From Halomonas eurihalina (GTDB lineage Bacteria > Pseudomonadota > Gammaproteobacteria > Pseudomonadales > Halomonadaceae): a stretch of DNA of 64,000 bases. Position numbers and translations under genes: made by a program. The stretch spans positions 124,001 through 188,000 of the forward strand of contig NZ_VTPU01000003.1 of assembly GCF_008274785.1 (NCBI RefSeq), in the 5' to 3' direction. This document shows positions 46,280-55,443 of this stretch, one piece after another (within the stretch, counting starts at the first letter, position 1; each line of letters starts with the position of its first letter). The notes below the pieces were generated by a model that made no database searches, was not told the DNA's origin, and saw only the letters and a program-made list of their open reading frames with translations.

Positions 46280-47341
46280 ATGTCTCCAGATCAGCGTTTT
46301 GCGCGCTGGGTCCGCGCCGCGGTCGTGGCCTTCTGCGTGCTGTTCGTCTATTTCGTGCTTGCCGACACCTATATGCCGATGACCCCGGAAGCTCGGGTAT
46401 TGCGTCCGGTGGTGCAGGTCGCTCCCGAGGTGGGAGGGCGCGTCCGGGCCGTGGCCGTGGAGAACAACCAGCGTGTCGAACAGGGCGATGTGCTGTTCGG
46501 GATCGATCGCGACCCTTATGAGCTGGCGCTGCATGAGGCGCGCCTGGCGCGAGAAGCGGCCAGTCGCGACAATGCCTTGATCGAGGCCGATCTTGCCGAA
46601 GCCCGGGCCAACCTGGAGTCGGCCCGGTCGACCGCCGAGGAGTTGACATCCGAGCGCCAACGCGCCGAGTCGCTGCTTGATCGACATGGCATTTCGCGCC
46701 AGGAGTTCGATCAGATCGCCGCCGACGAGCGCGAAGCCCGGGCCTCGGTAAAGGCGGCGCAGGCCCGCATCCGTTATCTGACGGTGCAGCTCGGTGACCG
46801 TGGCGAGGGGAACCTGCAACTGCGCCAGGCGGATAATGCCATCGAGCAGGCTGAACTTGATTTGTCGCGTACCCTGGTGCGTGCCGAAAGGGGCGGGGTG
46901 GTGTCCAACCTGCAGCTGCGTGAAGGCGATTATGTCACCCAGGGGCAGCCGGCGCTGGCGCTGGTGGGGGAGCAGCTCGACCTGGTCGCCGATCTCCGCG
47001 AGAAGAGCCTGCGCCATGTGTGGGAAGGCGAACCGGCGCGGGTGGTGTTCGATGCCTTGCCGGGCAAGGTCTTCACGGCGCGGGTGGCGTCCAGGGATGC
47101 AGGGGTGAAAGCAGGACAGCTCGCGGCCGATGGCAGCCTGGCGGATATGCCCACTACGGATCGCTGGGTGCGTGATGCCCAGCGAGTGCGTCTGCATCTG
47201 GAGGTCGAAGACCCGCCCGAGCCCCTACCGGTCAGTGGTGCCAGGGCCACGGTACAGCTGTTGCCCGAGGCCAATCCCCTGGCGAGCCTGTTTGGCGGGC
47301 TGCAGATTCACCTTTTGGCCTGGTTGCATTATGTCTACTGA
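46280..47341 (+). CDS. HlyD/EmrA-family membrane-fusion protein
   Basis: This periplasmic adaptor of an efflux system has 353 residues. One membrane helix lies near residues 12-32 (VVAFCVLFVYFVLADTYM). The lipoyl-type half GRVRAVAVENNQRVEQGDVLF is near 54, a coiled-coil hairpin spans about 85-180, and LVRAERGGVVSNLQL near 198 is the second lipoyl half. The start at 46280 follows ACAGGA; a TTG directly before it is less likely. It overlaps the next gene by 11 bases. The pairing with a DUF2955/FUSC-like protein resembles the AaeA-AaeB aromatic acid exporter. Confidence 0.88.
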   Translation: MSPDQRFARWVRAAVVAFCVLFVYFVLADTYMPMTPEARVLRPVVQVAPEVGGRVRAVAVENNQRVEQGDVLFGIDRDPYELALHEARLAREAASRDNALIEADLAEARANLESARSTAEELTSERQRAESLLDRHGISRQEFDQIAADEREARASVKAAQARIRYLTVQLGDRGEGNLQLRQADNAIEQAELDLSRTLVRAERGGVVSNLQLREGDYVTQGQPALALVGEQLDLVADLREKSLRHVWEGEPARVVFDALPGKVFTARVASRDAGVKAGQLAADGSLADMPTTDRWVRDAQRVRLHLEVEDPPEPLPVSGARATVQLLPEANPLASLFGGLQIHLLAWLHYVY

Positions 47342-48470
47342 GCCGCGGCCAGGTACGACCCTTACGGGACTCGGCCATGGCGTGCGTCGCCTGCTGGCCC
47401 GCTCGGTGGGGCTGGTGATGCCGCATCGCGGCGATGGGCCGGGCATCGAACAGGGCGAATCGCGCTTTAGCGCCAATGACCTGCGTCAATGCCTGCGCAT
47501 CGCCTGTGGCGGTGGCATCGGCTTTGTGATCAGCCATCTGATGGACTGGAACTATGGGGTCTTCTTCACCGTCTTCCCCATGTTCATGCTGGGCATCATT
47601 CCGGTGTTCAATGCACATGTCGTGCGCCAGTTCCTCGGCAATGCCTGTCTCAACGTGGTCGAAGTTAGCCTGGTGGTCGGGCTGACGCAGCATATGCCCG
47701 TGGTCATGACCGGGATCGTGTTCCTGCTGTTCTATGCGCGTTTCCGGCTGATGGCCAAGGGGCCGCTGTTCGTATTCGGCGCCAACGGGGTGCTGACCCT
47801 GAGCGTGCTGATGCATTTCGCCAGTTATCCGACGCTCGACCTTGCCGATCTGCTGGCCAGCAACTTGGTAGCCAGCATACTGGCTGTGCTGATTGCCGCC
47901 GTGATGTACTGGGTGTTCCCCGACGTTGCTCCGCGGCAACGGCCGGCGGTGGTCGAGAAGTCGGCGGCTCTGGTGCGCCACCAGACGCTGATCGGTGCCA
48001 TCACGGCAACGCTCTCCTTCATGGTGTTCCAGACGCTCGATCTGCGTGACTCCCTGTCGGCGCAGATGGCGACTATCCTGATCCTGTTCTCGCTGGGTTA
48101 TCACGGTGCGCGGGTCTCTGCCGTCAAGCGGGCCGTGGGCACTTTGCTGGGCTGCAATCTGGCGCTCATCCTGCAGCTCTTGCTGTTCACCCAGAGCGAT
48201 CACCTGTTGTTGGTGTTGGTCAGTTACTGGATCGGCCTGATGCTCTTCGCCCGGGTACACTTGCTCGAAGGTGGGGGCTCGGGTGTCGGCTTCGGCGGCT
48301 TGACGACGCTGGGCATCCTCTATGGCCAATATCTGGGACCCAACCAGGACTTCTTCTACGATGCCCTGTACCGCTTCAGTTCGATGAGTGTGGCGCTGGT
48401 CGTCACCCTGGTGGTGATGGCGGTGCTGCATCGCCTGTTGAACGCGTCGTCGCTGACCCGGGCACACTGA
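47331..48470 (+). CDS. DUF2955 family membrane protein, FUSC/AaeB-like exporter component
   Basis: The protein has 379 residues with about ten membrane helices in two blocks (residues about 50-200 and 220-375), the arrangement of FUSC and aromatic-acid exporter proteins. It contains the LRIACGGGIGFVISHLMDWNYGVFFTVFPMFML segment near residue 48. It overlaps the end of the HlyD-type gene and is surely its partner in the inner membrane. Substrate is unknown; aromatic carboxylates are a guess from AaeB. Confidence 0.82.
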   Translation: MSTEPRPGTTLTGLGHGVRRLLARSVGLVMPHRGDGPGIEQGESRFSANDLRQCLRIACGGGIGFVISHLMDWNYGVFFTVFPMFMLGIIPVFNAHVVRQFLGNACLNVVEVSLVVGLTQHMPVVMTGIVFLLFYARFRLMAKGPLFVFGANGVLTLSVLMHFASYPTLDLADLLASNLVASILAVLIAAVMYWVFPDVAPRQRPAVVEKSAALVRHQTLIGAITATLSFMVFQTLDLRDSLSAQMATILILFSLGYHGARVSAVKRAVGTLLGCNLALILQLLLFTQSDHLLLVLVSYWIGLMLFARVHLLEGGGSGVGFGGLTTLGILYGQYLGPNQDFFYDALYRFSSMSVALVVTLVVMAVLHRLLNASSLTRAH

Positions 48471-48638
48471 GCGTACTTAGCCGTATATGTCCAGCCAGAG
48501 GGGGCACATGGACCAGCTAGACGGCTCGATGAGAATGGCGAGTTGGACGGACGCGGGTAATCGCGGGCTTATCGTCCATCATGCCCTGGAGTGGTCATTC
48601 GGCCGACGGGATCATGGAACGACAGAAGGAATCATGGA

Positions 48639-48944
48639 ATGGATATGACACTCGTCGAACACATGTGGATCGCCGTCGTCGTGCAGCTTGGGCTGGCGTT
48701 TTTCCTGGGGCTCAGGGGAGCGGGAGTGGCGGCCGTGATGGTGTTTCTCGGCAGGGAAATCGCCCAGAACGAGTATGAGGCATTGCGGCTTCCCGAATTC
48801 GCCGACATGAACCTGGCCACTCTGCCTTGGTGGGCAGGGCTGCGGCATGGCTGGGGGCTGGGCTCGGTGCTGGACGTTGCCGCCCCGGCGCTGGCCTGTA
48901 GCCTGGTGCTCGTCCTGTGGCATGCATGGCAGAAGTGGCGATAG
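48639..48944 (+). CDS. Small hypothetical membrane protein
   Basis: The 101-residue product has a hydrophobic segment near residues 8-35 (HMWIAVVVQLGLAFFLGLRG) and a second near the C-terminus (VAAPALACSLVLVLWHAWQKW). A polar middle carries REIAQNEYEALRLPEFADM. The two-helix plan resembles small phage-derived or envelope proteins, but I cannot name a family. The ATG at 48639 follows AAGGA at 8 bases. The gene stands alone. Confidence 0.6.
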   Translation: MDMTLVEHMWIAVVVQLGLAFFLGLRGAGVAAVMVFLGREIAQNEYEALRLPEFADMNLATLPWWAGLRHGWGLGSVLDVAAPALACSLVLVLWHAWQKWR

Positions 48945-49020
48945 GTGTCGCTATCTTGCCACAGGGCATGAGCCTGTCGACTTGCTACCATAGGGGCATC
49001 ATTCTCTTTTGGAGACTCCT

Positions 49021-49203
49021 ATGCGCGTACTGTCACTATTATTTGGCGCCATCGTCATTGCTGGCCTGGCGGGCTGCAGCTATCAGCCGGCCCGCCTCAC
49101 CCCGGAACCCCTGATAGAGATCGGGGATGGCGGCCACCACCATGACCGCGGCCATGGCCGAGGCTTCTGTCCTCCTGGTCAGGCGAAGAAAGGGCGTTGC
49201 TGA
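49021..49203 (+). CDS. Tiny His/Gly-rich hypothetical lipoprotein
   Basis: The 60-residue product has a lipoprotein signal with lipobox LAGC (Cys near 19). A His-rich stretch GGHHHDRGHGRG precedes a basic C-terminus, FCPPGQAKKGRC. The paired cysteines and histidines could bind metal (inference). The start at 49021 follows TTGGAGA; an in-frame ATG at 49009 lies before the ribosome site. Function unknown. Confidence 0.7.
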   Translation: MRVLSLLFGAIVIAGLAGCSYQPARLTPEPLIEIGDGGHHHDRGHGRGFCPPGQAKKGRC

Positions 49204-49311
49204 CCTTCGACGGGCGTCATCAGTAGCACGACGTATCCTGTCCTTGGGGTGTCACTTATTGCCAGCAACGTTCGATCCGCTCCGGCGTTGGGGAACACCC
49301 GACGCCGGGCC

Positions 49312-49896
49312 TCACTGCTGAGGCCGCGGGAGCCTATTCAGCCTTGTGTGTACCAGCGCCATCAGGTAGAGTGTAAGGGCGAGCGCGAGTACGGAAAGCG
49401 CCAGATATATGGCATCGAGAGGGGACGTGAACTGAATCCCGACCACGGCCCGGAAGAACTCGATGATCACTGCCAGAATTACCACCCGGGTGATCTTGTC
49501 CTTGAGCTGGTCCAAAGACTGTACGTTGAAAGGATGGGAGGGAGAGCGTTCCTCGACTGGATCGATGGGCGACACGAATAGCTTGTAGACCCCGATTCCG
49601 AAGATCATCAATACCAGAGCGATCAGGTATATGTCGACAGCCACGATGATGTTGGTGACGATGCTCTTATGATGAACATCGGATCCTCCTTCAAGGTAGT
49701 GGCGCCAAGCTTCGACGACCAGTGAGAGTATGTCCAGACTGGCAATGACAAACAGTACCAAGGCTCCGATCAGTGAGGGAATCACTGCCAGTAGCACCAT
49801 GAGTCGCGATTGCCAGAGGGTATATTCGAATCGCCGCTCGAGACGGCCGCCTGGTGTCTTGGAGCTGGAATTCCGGGGTGGTCGTGCTTCACTCAT
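49312..49896 (-). CDS. yqhA: YqhA-family (UPF0114) inner-membrane protein
   Basis: The product is a 194-residue membrane protein of unknown function with four predicted helices (about 33-60, 80-105, 140-160 and 168-188). The family segment FEYTLWQSRLMVLLAVIPSL near residue 23 and GIGVYKLFVSPID near 100 match UPF0114. ATG at 49896 has only a weak ribosome site. It is convergent with the small lipoprotein and has no functional neighbour. Confidence 0.88.
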   Translation of the reverse strand: MSEARPPRNSSSKTPGGRLERRFEYTLWQSRLMVLLAVIPSLIGALVLFVIASLDILSLVVEAWRHYLEGGSDVHHKSIVTNIIVAVDIYLIALVLMIFGIGVYKLFVSPIDPVEERSPSHPFNVQSLDQLKDKITRVVILAVIIEFFRAVVGIQFTSPLDAIYLALSVLALALTLYLMALVHTRLNRLPRPQQ

Positions 49897-50017
49897 TGCT
49901 CTTGCCCAGTTGCCCTTGTCACGCTCAGCATAGTGCCTGACTATGCTTCATGCTTTTCTCAACAAATGTGTTGGCGTGAGAGACGATATCAGGCAGGGAG
50001 CGCCCCGTCATGGTTGT

Positions 50018-50530
50018 CTAACGAGCTATATCCAGCGAGTCGCAGACTTTCTGGGCAAGCATGTCAGGTTCCTGTGTAGACTCGATTGCTAGAACTGGGC
50101 ATGAGCGTTCGGCCAGCCAGGCGTTGTGCCTAGCCAGGCTCCTTCCCCCCATTCCACCGTCATCATACTGGGCGGCCCATTCGAGAAATGCTGGATCGAC
50201 AGCTCCGAATTGCTGGATGTCTCGGCGCTTGATGCGCTCCAGGCGGGTTCGGACAGGAGCGGTGAGAAAGACGATTGCATCAAAGGCATCTTCGATGTCT
50301 GTTCCCCAGGACATGACCGATCCAGCTACGACAAGAACATTGGTCCCTCGAATGATCTTGCTCAACATTTCACGACGTTTTTCCTTCGAGCGTTTTTGTT
50401 GAAAAGGGGGAGTCGTGTCGAGCCAGTAGATGTCGTCAGCCTCCTGGAACACGGCGCCAAGTCGGGTCGCTAACAATTTCCCCAGTGTTGAAGTGCCGGA
50501 CCCGGCGGCTCCCGTCACGAGTATCCTCAT
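50018..50530 (-). CDS. P-loop NTPase / adenylate kinase-like protein
   Basis: The 170-residue product has a Walker A GAAGSGTST at residues 8-16. A DDIYW motif near 35 and LTAPVRTRLERIKRRD near 100 follow the pattern of small nucleoside or shikimate-like kinases. The substrate cannot be named. The start at 50530 follows GGGAAG; the longer frame upstream (to 50611) overlaps nothing but lacks a ribosome site. Convergent with nothing; 150 bp downstream of the acyl-CoA synthetase gene's end. Confidence 0.75.
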   Translation of the reverse strand: MRILVTGAAGSGTSTLGKLLATRLGAVFQEADDIYWLDTTPPFQQKRSKEKRREMLSKIIRGTNVLVVAGSVMSWGTDIEDAFDAIVFLTAPVRTRLERIKRRDIQQFGAVDPAFLEWAAQYDDGGMGGRSLARHNAWLAERSCPVLAIESTQEPDMLAQKVCDSLDIAR

Positions 50531-50678
50531 GGCTACTTCCCTATAGCGTGGTGAAAATGTGGCCTTTCTGGCGCCAGTCCCGAGACAGCATTCGAGTGAT
50601 GCACTCATCAATATGCCGGGTCTATACGATTCCGGCCGGGAGTCTATCGGGAGAGTCGCCAGGTTGTATGGATGAGTT

Positions 50679-53357
50679 TTATTCGGCGAGATCCAGCGTC
50701 ATGGTGACCATGAGGGGATCGCTGGAGTTGTCCTTTGGCTCGATCGCAAAGCCCAGCTCCTCGGCCATTTTGACCATCCGATGATTTTCACGCAGCACAT
50801 CGGCAAAGACATGCCGGATACCTGTACTGCGGGCATAGTCAAGGATCTTCTCCATCAGGCAATAGCCCAGACCACTCCCTTTCATGTCACTGCGCACCAT
50901 AATGGCCAACTCGGCATCTTCCTTGTCGGGGGTGGCTAACAGGCGAACGACTCCGACGATACTTGCTTCATCAGGTGGCATCACGACAAAAGCCATCTCT
51001 CTGTCATAGTCGATCTGGGTCAGGCGGGCCGCAAAGGCATGGTCGAAGTTCTGGATGGTGTTGAAGAAGCGTAGTCGTACATCCTCCTTGGATGATCGAC
51101 GAAGCATATCGACCAGAGCGTTTTCATCCTCGGGCCGAATAGGCCGCAAGGCGTAGCGCCCGCCACGCTGAGTCTCGATTTCTTGTTCCAGCTGATATGG
51201 GTAGGGGCGAATGGCAAGTGGGCGTCGATGGGCGCGCTCGGCCCGGACGACAATACGGGCATCCAGGGCAATGACCCCAGAGGGATCGGCGAGAAGCGGA
51301 TTGATGTCCAGCTCGACGACCCGTGCTAGCCCACATACCAGATGAGACAGCTTGATGAGCGTCAATGTGATCGCCTCGAGGTCGGCCGCCGGACGATCCC
51401 GATAGCCACGTAGCAGGCGTGAGATCCGCGATTCCTGAATCATCTCGCGCGCCAGCAGCTGGTTGAGCGGCGGTAAGCCGACAACGCGATCACCGATGAC
51501 CTCGACAGCCGTTCCGCCTTGTCCGAACAGGATGAGCGGCCCGAACACACTGTCTTCGGCGACGCCCACGATCAGTTCATGCGCGTCCGGACGGTGAATC
51601 ATCGACTGTACGTTGAAGCCATCGATGCGCGCTTGGGGGGCGATGCGCTGGATGCTGGCGATCATGTCCTCGGCTGCCTGGAGCACGGCACCGGGGGAGG
51701 CCAGATTCAACTGCACTCCGCCCACATCGGACTTGTGGGAAATATCGCGGGACAGGATCTTCACCACGACCGGAAAGCCCAATTGCTGCGCCGCCAGGCT
51801 GGCTTCTTCTGGTGTCCGTGCCGTAATGGCCGGGGCCGTCGGAATACCGTAAGCGGCGAGTATCGCGGTGGCCTCGGGTTCCGTCAGGACGCTGCGGCCA
51901 TCTTCCAGGACTCCGTCGATGATCGACTCCGCCTTGGCCTGATCGATCGTGATGGCATCGGAAACCGCCGGCGGTGTTTCCATCAACGACTGTTGATTTC
52001 GCCAATAACTGGATAAGTGTCGAAGAGCTCGGATGGCCTGTTCCGGGGTCTCGTAGGTTGGGATTCGCCGGGAGGCAAACAAACGACGCGCCTCGGTAGG
52101 TGATTTTTCACCCAGCCAGCAAGTCAGCACGGGAGGTCGTCGCGAACCAAGCGTATCGACGACAGCCTGGGCGGCATCCAGACTATCGGCGACCGCCACG
52201 GGACAGTTCATGACAAAGATGGCGTCGATATCGGGTTCATCGAGCAGTGCATCGAGTGCTCCCGCGTAACGTTGTCCCGGCGCATCACCGAGGATGTCCA
52301 CGGGGTTCGCGTGTGACCAGTCCTTCGGCAGCAAGGCATCCAGGCGCTTCAACGTCGCCTCGGAAAGCTCGGCTAATTGACCGTGCATGTCGGCCAGCTC
52401 ATCGACAGCGAGAACGCCGACTCCTCCACCGTTGGTGAGGATGGCAAGTCGATCCCCCTTGACGCGAATGCCGGTCGCCAGTGTTCCTGCCGCTTGAAAG
52501 AGCTCATCGAGTGTGTGGACTCGCAACATTCCCGCGCGACGGAAGGCTGCGTCGTAGACGGCATCGGCGCCGGCAAGCGCTCCGGTATGCGACAGCGCGG
52601 CTTTGGCTCCGGCACTGCTGCGCCCCGCCTTGACGACCACGACAGGCTTGTTGCGTGACGCCATCCGGGCTGCCGAGAGAAACTTGCGTGCTTCAGTAAC
52701 AGCTTCGGCGTAGAGCAGAATGGAATGTGTCTTGGGATCGAGTGCCAGATAATCGAGCATATCGCCGAAGTCGACATCGCTCATTGAGCCGAGAGAGGCG
52801 ACATGAGAGAAGCCGATACCGCGGGCCGAGGCCCAATCGAGGATCGATGTCGCCACCGCACCCGATTGGGTGACGAAAGCGATATCGCCTTTCGCTGGGG
52901 TGAGATGCGCAAAGCTGGCATTGATGCCCACGTGTGGTGACAGAATGCCCAGACAATTGGGACCGACAATTCTCATTAGAAAAGGCTTGGCGGCCTCCAG
53001 CATTGCTTTCTTCAGTGCATCGCCATCTTCATTCTCGCCCTCGCCAAAGCCTGCCGAAATCACGACCGCGGCGCGACAGCCTCGCGTACCGAGCTCATGA
53101 ATCAACTCCGGCACGGTAGCGGCAGGGGTGGCAATGATCGCCAGGTCGGGGGCTAGCGGTAGTTCGCTTATTGTTTGGTAGTTCAGGGTCGAGCGGATAG
53201 CTCGTTCCCTGGGATTTACGGTGAGAATCGGACCTGCAAAGCCTGCTCCGTAGAGATTTCTAGCCAGCACGGCCCCCACCGATCCAGGGCGATTGCTGGC
53301 ACCGATCAAGGCAATCGTGGAGGGTGAGAACAATGCATCAAGATTGCGAATCGACAT
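50679..53357 (-). CDS. ADP-forming acyl-CoA synthetase fused to GNAT acetyltransferase (Pat/PatZ type)
   Basis: The 892-residue protein has the domain order of protein lysine acetyltransferase Pat: CoA-binding and succinyl-CoA-synthetase-like domains (residues 1 to about 460), an ATP-grasp domain (about 490-710), and a C-terminal GNAT domain (about 730-885) with the acetyl-CoA loop MKGSGLG. Pat acetylates and inactivates acyl-CoA synthetases such as Acs. Unlike the enteric Pat proteins as I recall them, it keeps the synthetase histidine: His257 in ALSHTGALAG. It might therefore also make acyl-CoA. The start MSIRN at 53357 is preceded by another ATG. It is divergent from the alcohol dehydrogenase gene. 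Confidence 0.88.
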   Translation of the reverse strand: MSIRNLDALFSPSTIALIGASNRPGSVGAVLARNLYGAGFAGPILTVNPRERAIRSTLNYQTISELPLAPDLAIIATPAATVPELIHELGTRGCRAAVVISAGFGEGENEDGDALKKAMLEAAKPFLMRIVGPNCLGILSPHVGINASFAHLTPAKGDIAFVTQSGAVATSILDWASARGIGFSHVASLGSMSDVDFGDMLDYLALDPKTHSILLYAEAVTEARKFLSAARMASRNKPVVVVKAGRSSAGAKAALSHTGALAGADAVYDAAFRRAGMLRVHTLDELFQAAGTLATGIRVKGDRLAILTNGGGVGVLAVDELADMHGQLAELSEATLKRLDALLPKDWSHANPVDILGDAPGQRYAGALDALLDEPDIDAIFVMNCPVAVADSLDAAQAVVDTLGSRRPPVLTCWLGEKSPTEARRLFASRRIPTYETPEQAIRALRHLSSYWRNQQSLMETPPAVSDAITIDQAKAESIIDGVLEDGRSVLTEPEATAILAAYGIPTAPAITARTPEEASLAAQQLGFPVVVKILSRDISHKSDVGGVQLNLASPGAVLQAAEDMIASIQRIAPQARIDGFNVQSMIHRPDAHELIVGVAEDSVFGPLILFGQGGTAVEVIGDRVVGLPPLNQLLAREMIQESRISRLLRGYRDRPAADLEAITLTLIKLSHLVCGLARVVELDINPLLADPSGVIALDARIVVRAERAHRRPLAIRPYPYQLEQEIETQRGGRYALRPIRPEDENALVDMLRRSSKEDVRLRFFNTIQNFDHAFAARLTQIDYDREMAFVVMPPDEASIVGVVRLLATPDKEDAELAIMVRSDMKGSGLGYCLMEKILDYARSTGIRHVFADVLRENHRMVKMAEELGFAIEPKDNSSDPLMVTMTLDLAE

Positions 53358-53628
53358 CAATGCCCTCCAAAAGCATTGCCGCCTTGAGTTGTCCCGTCAG
53401 AGGCCCTGCAACCCGCAGTCATCATACGTCTAAATGGACTGGTCGGGCATTACCTTCTGCCATCAGAGCCTTGACCTTGATCATGTTGCAGGTTCAGGCA
53501 TCTGCTATGCTGCTTTTGCCTATCATGAGGCGTAGCTGCGAGAAGAGGCTTCTCGGTCGGCCGGGCTAAGCATAGCAGCTAATTTAGTATGGTCCCGTGG
53601 GTAGTGACTCTCGTGGAGTACGACAACG

Positions 53629-54660
53629 ATGAAAGCGCTTGTATATGAAGGGGTAGGTCAGCGTGCCTGGATAGACAGGCCGAAGCCGGAGATCGAGGTT
53701 CCTACCGATGCAGTGGTAAGGATTACCCATACCACGATCTGCGGTACAGACCTGCATATCCTGAAAGGGGATGTACCTGCTGTGGAGTCCGGCAGGACCC
53801 TGGGGCACGAAGGTATCGGTGTCATCGAAGAAATAGGCGAGGGCGTGTCCAACCTGAAGAAAGGTGATCAGGTTCTCATTTCCTGTATCACGTCCTGCGG
53901 TCGTTGCGACTATTGCAAACAGGCAATGTATTCCCACTGTCGTGATGGGGGCTGGATCCTCGGCCATCTGATCGATGGCACGCAGGCCGAATATGTCCGC
54001 ATTCCACATGCCGACAATAGTCTCTATCGCTTACCGCCCGGACTCGAGCCTGCGGCGGCGCTCATGCTGAGTGATATCCTGCCCACCGGACATGAAATCG
54101 GTGCGCTCAATGGCGAGGTTCACCTGGGGGATACTATCGCCATCATCGGGGCAGGCCCCATAGGTCTGGCTGCTTTGCTGACGTCTCGCTTCTATTCGCC
54201 GGCACGCATCATCGTGGTCGATCCCGACGAGAACCGCCTGGCCGTGGCACGCCAATTCGGGGCTACCGATACCATCGCCGTTGACCCCGTGGAAACCGTG
54301 CTGGAGATGACCGGCGGCGAGGGTGTGGATGTTGCCATGGAAGCGGTGGGTATCCCGGAGACCTTCGATGTGTGTCAGCGAATCCTGCGCCCCGGTGGCC
54401 GCCTCGCCAACATGGGAGTCCATGGCCACAGTGTCGAGTTTCATCTCGAGGATCTTTGGATAAAGAACGTCACCATCCGTACGGGACTGGTGAATACCAA
54501 TACCATCCCTGTGCTGATGCGTTTCCTGGAATCCGGCGGCATCGATGCCGAGGGGTTGGTCACCCATCGATTTGCGCTCGACGACATCGAGCAGGCCTAT
54601 GACGTGTTCTCGCGAGCAGCGTCTGAAAAAGCCATCAAGATGCTGCTCACCGCTGAATAG
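53629..54660 (+). CDS. Zinc-dependent alcohol dehydrogenase
   Basis: The enzyme is a medium-chain dehydrogenase/reductase of 343 residues. Catalytic zinc ligands are Cys38 (ICGTD) and His60 (GHEG); the structural zinc site has Cys90, Cys93, Cys96 and Cys104. The nucleotide motif GAGPIGLAALL is near residue 170, and an acidic residue after it (VVDPDENR) points to NAD+ over NADP+. The segment TSCGRCDYCKQAMYSHC resembles class III-like and secondary-alcohol dehydrogenases. Substrate is unknown. The ATG follows a weak ribosome site. It lies upstream of a terminator hairpin shared with tRNA-Pro. Confidence 0.9.
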   Translation: MKALVYEGVGQRAWIDRPKPEIEVPTDAVVRITHTTICGTDLHILKGDVPAVESGRTLGHEGIGVIEEIGEGVSNLKKGDQVLISCITSCGRCDYCKQAMYSHCRDGGWILGHLIDGTQAEYVRIPHADNSLYRLPPGLEPAAALMLSDILPTGHEIGALNGEVHLGDTIAIIGAGPIGLAALLTSRFYSPARIIVVDPDENRLAVARQFGATDTIAVDPVETVLEMTGGEGVDVAMEAVGIPETFDVCQRILRPGGRLANMGVHGHSVEFHLEDLWIKNVTIRTGLVNTNTIPVLMRFLESGGIDAEGLVTHRFALDDIEQAYDVFSRAASEKAIKMLLTAE

Positions 54661-54738
54661 TGGGGAGGCGTTACCCCGCTCAGGCTAGGGCGGCCTCTCG
54701 GCGCGGACGTGATGTGGGCAATTTTTTTGAACACAACG

Positions 54739-54776
54739 AAAAACCGCCACCCGGCATGACCCGTGAGTGGCGGTTT
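54739..54776 (-). terminator. Terminator of tRNA-Pro, possibly bidirectional
   Basis: AAACCGCCAC (54741-54750) pairs with GTGGCGGTTT (54767-54776). On the minus strand the stem ends in TTTTTC, 14 bases after the tRNA 3' end. It may also stop transcription from the alcohol dehydrogenase gene. Confidence 0.8.
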
Positions 54777-54789
54777 CTCTTGATGTTTC

Positions 54790-54866
54790 TGGTCGGAGCG
54801 ACTGGATTCGAACCAGCGACCTTTGCAACCCCATTGCAACGCGCTACCAAGCTGCGCCACGCTCCG
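54790..54866 (-). tRNA. tRNA-Pro (anticodon GGG)
   Basis: This 77-base gene has a complete cloverleaf: acceptor CGGAGCG/CGCTCCG, D-arm GCGCAGCTTGGTAGCGC, anticodon stem TTGCA/TGCAA with loop ATGGGGT (anticodon GGG, then G37 as in proline tRNAs), and T-arm with GGTTCGAATCC. The encoded 3' end is A-CCA. It reads CCC codons. Confidence 0.97.
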
Positions 54867-54920
54867 ACTCCATTCCCGGTCGACCCTTTTGCGTCTTAGG
54901 CCTCCCCGAGAACGAGGCGT

Positions 54921-54949
54921 ATACTAGCGCGTTCGTGAGAAAATGAAAA
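54921..54949 (-). promoter_or_regulatory. Promoter of tRNA-Pro
   Basis: On the minus strand, TTTTCA (54949-54944) and TAGTAT (54926-54921) are 17 bp apart, about 55 bases before the mature tRNA. The spacing fits a sigma-70 promoter. Confidence 0.55.
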
Positions 54950-55068
54950 GCCCCTTTTGCGCTTTTGTTTCAATTGCTTGGCCAATGAAGCCGGGATGGT
55001 GCCCGGTTGCTGGACTTTGCCACAATACCGCATGTCGAAAAGGGCGATGAGATGAATCGGGGGACGAG

Positions 55069-55443
55069 ATGCCATTGATCATGGGGATGAGCATGCTGTT
55101 GGCATGCCAGATGCTGGGCGAGCTGGTGACACGGGGGCTGACGTTGCCGGTTCCTGGCCCGGTGATTGGCATGGTGATCCTGCTGGTGGCCTTGGTAGTG
55201 CGGGGTAAGGTGCCGTCGAGCCTCAGGATGACCGGCGAGGGCCTACTGCGTTACCTGACGCTGCTGTTCGTGCCGGCTGGTGTCGGCTTGATGGTTCATG
55301 GCGCCCTGATCGGTGCCGACTTGTTGCCGATTGTGGTGACACTGGTGGGCTCCACGGCCGTGACCCTGGCGGTAACGGCCTGGGTGTTGTCGCGCCTGCA
55401 ACGACGAGGTGAGCGCCAAGCTAACGGCGAGGGTGGCGCATGA
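55069..55443 (+). CDS. CidA/LrgA-family membrane protein
   Basis: The product is a 124-residue holin-like membrane protein with four helices. Family segments are LGELVTRGLTLPVPGPVIGMVILL near residue 17 and LLFVPAGVGLMVHG near 67. These proteins affect autolysis, and in some species export small acids such as pyruvate. It overlaps the following lrgB-type gene by four bases (ATGA), so the pair is cotranslated. ATG follows GGGGGA. Confidence 0.9.
   Translation: MPLIMGMSMLLACQMLGELVTRGLTLPVPGPVIGMVILLVALVVRGKVPSSLRMTGEGLLRYLTLLFVPAGVGLMVHGALIGADLLPIVVTLVGSTAVTLAVTAWVLSRLQRRGERQANGEGGA

Noticed and set aside
54790-54866. tRNA-Pro as an island attachment site
   Set aside because: No integrase or low-GC segment adjoins it, and no repeat of its 3' end was noticed in the window; the AT-rich island is more than 30 kb away.
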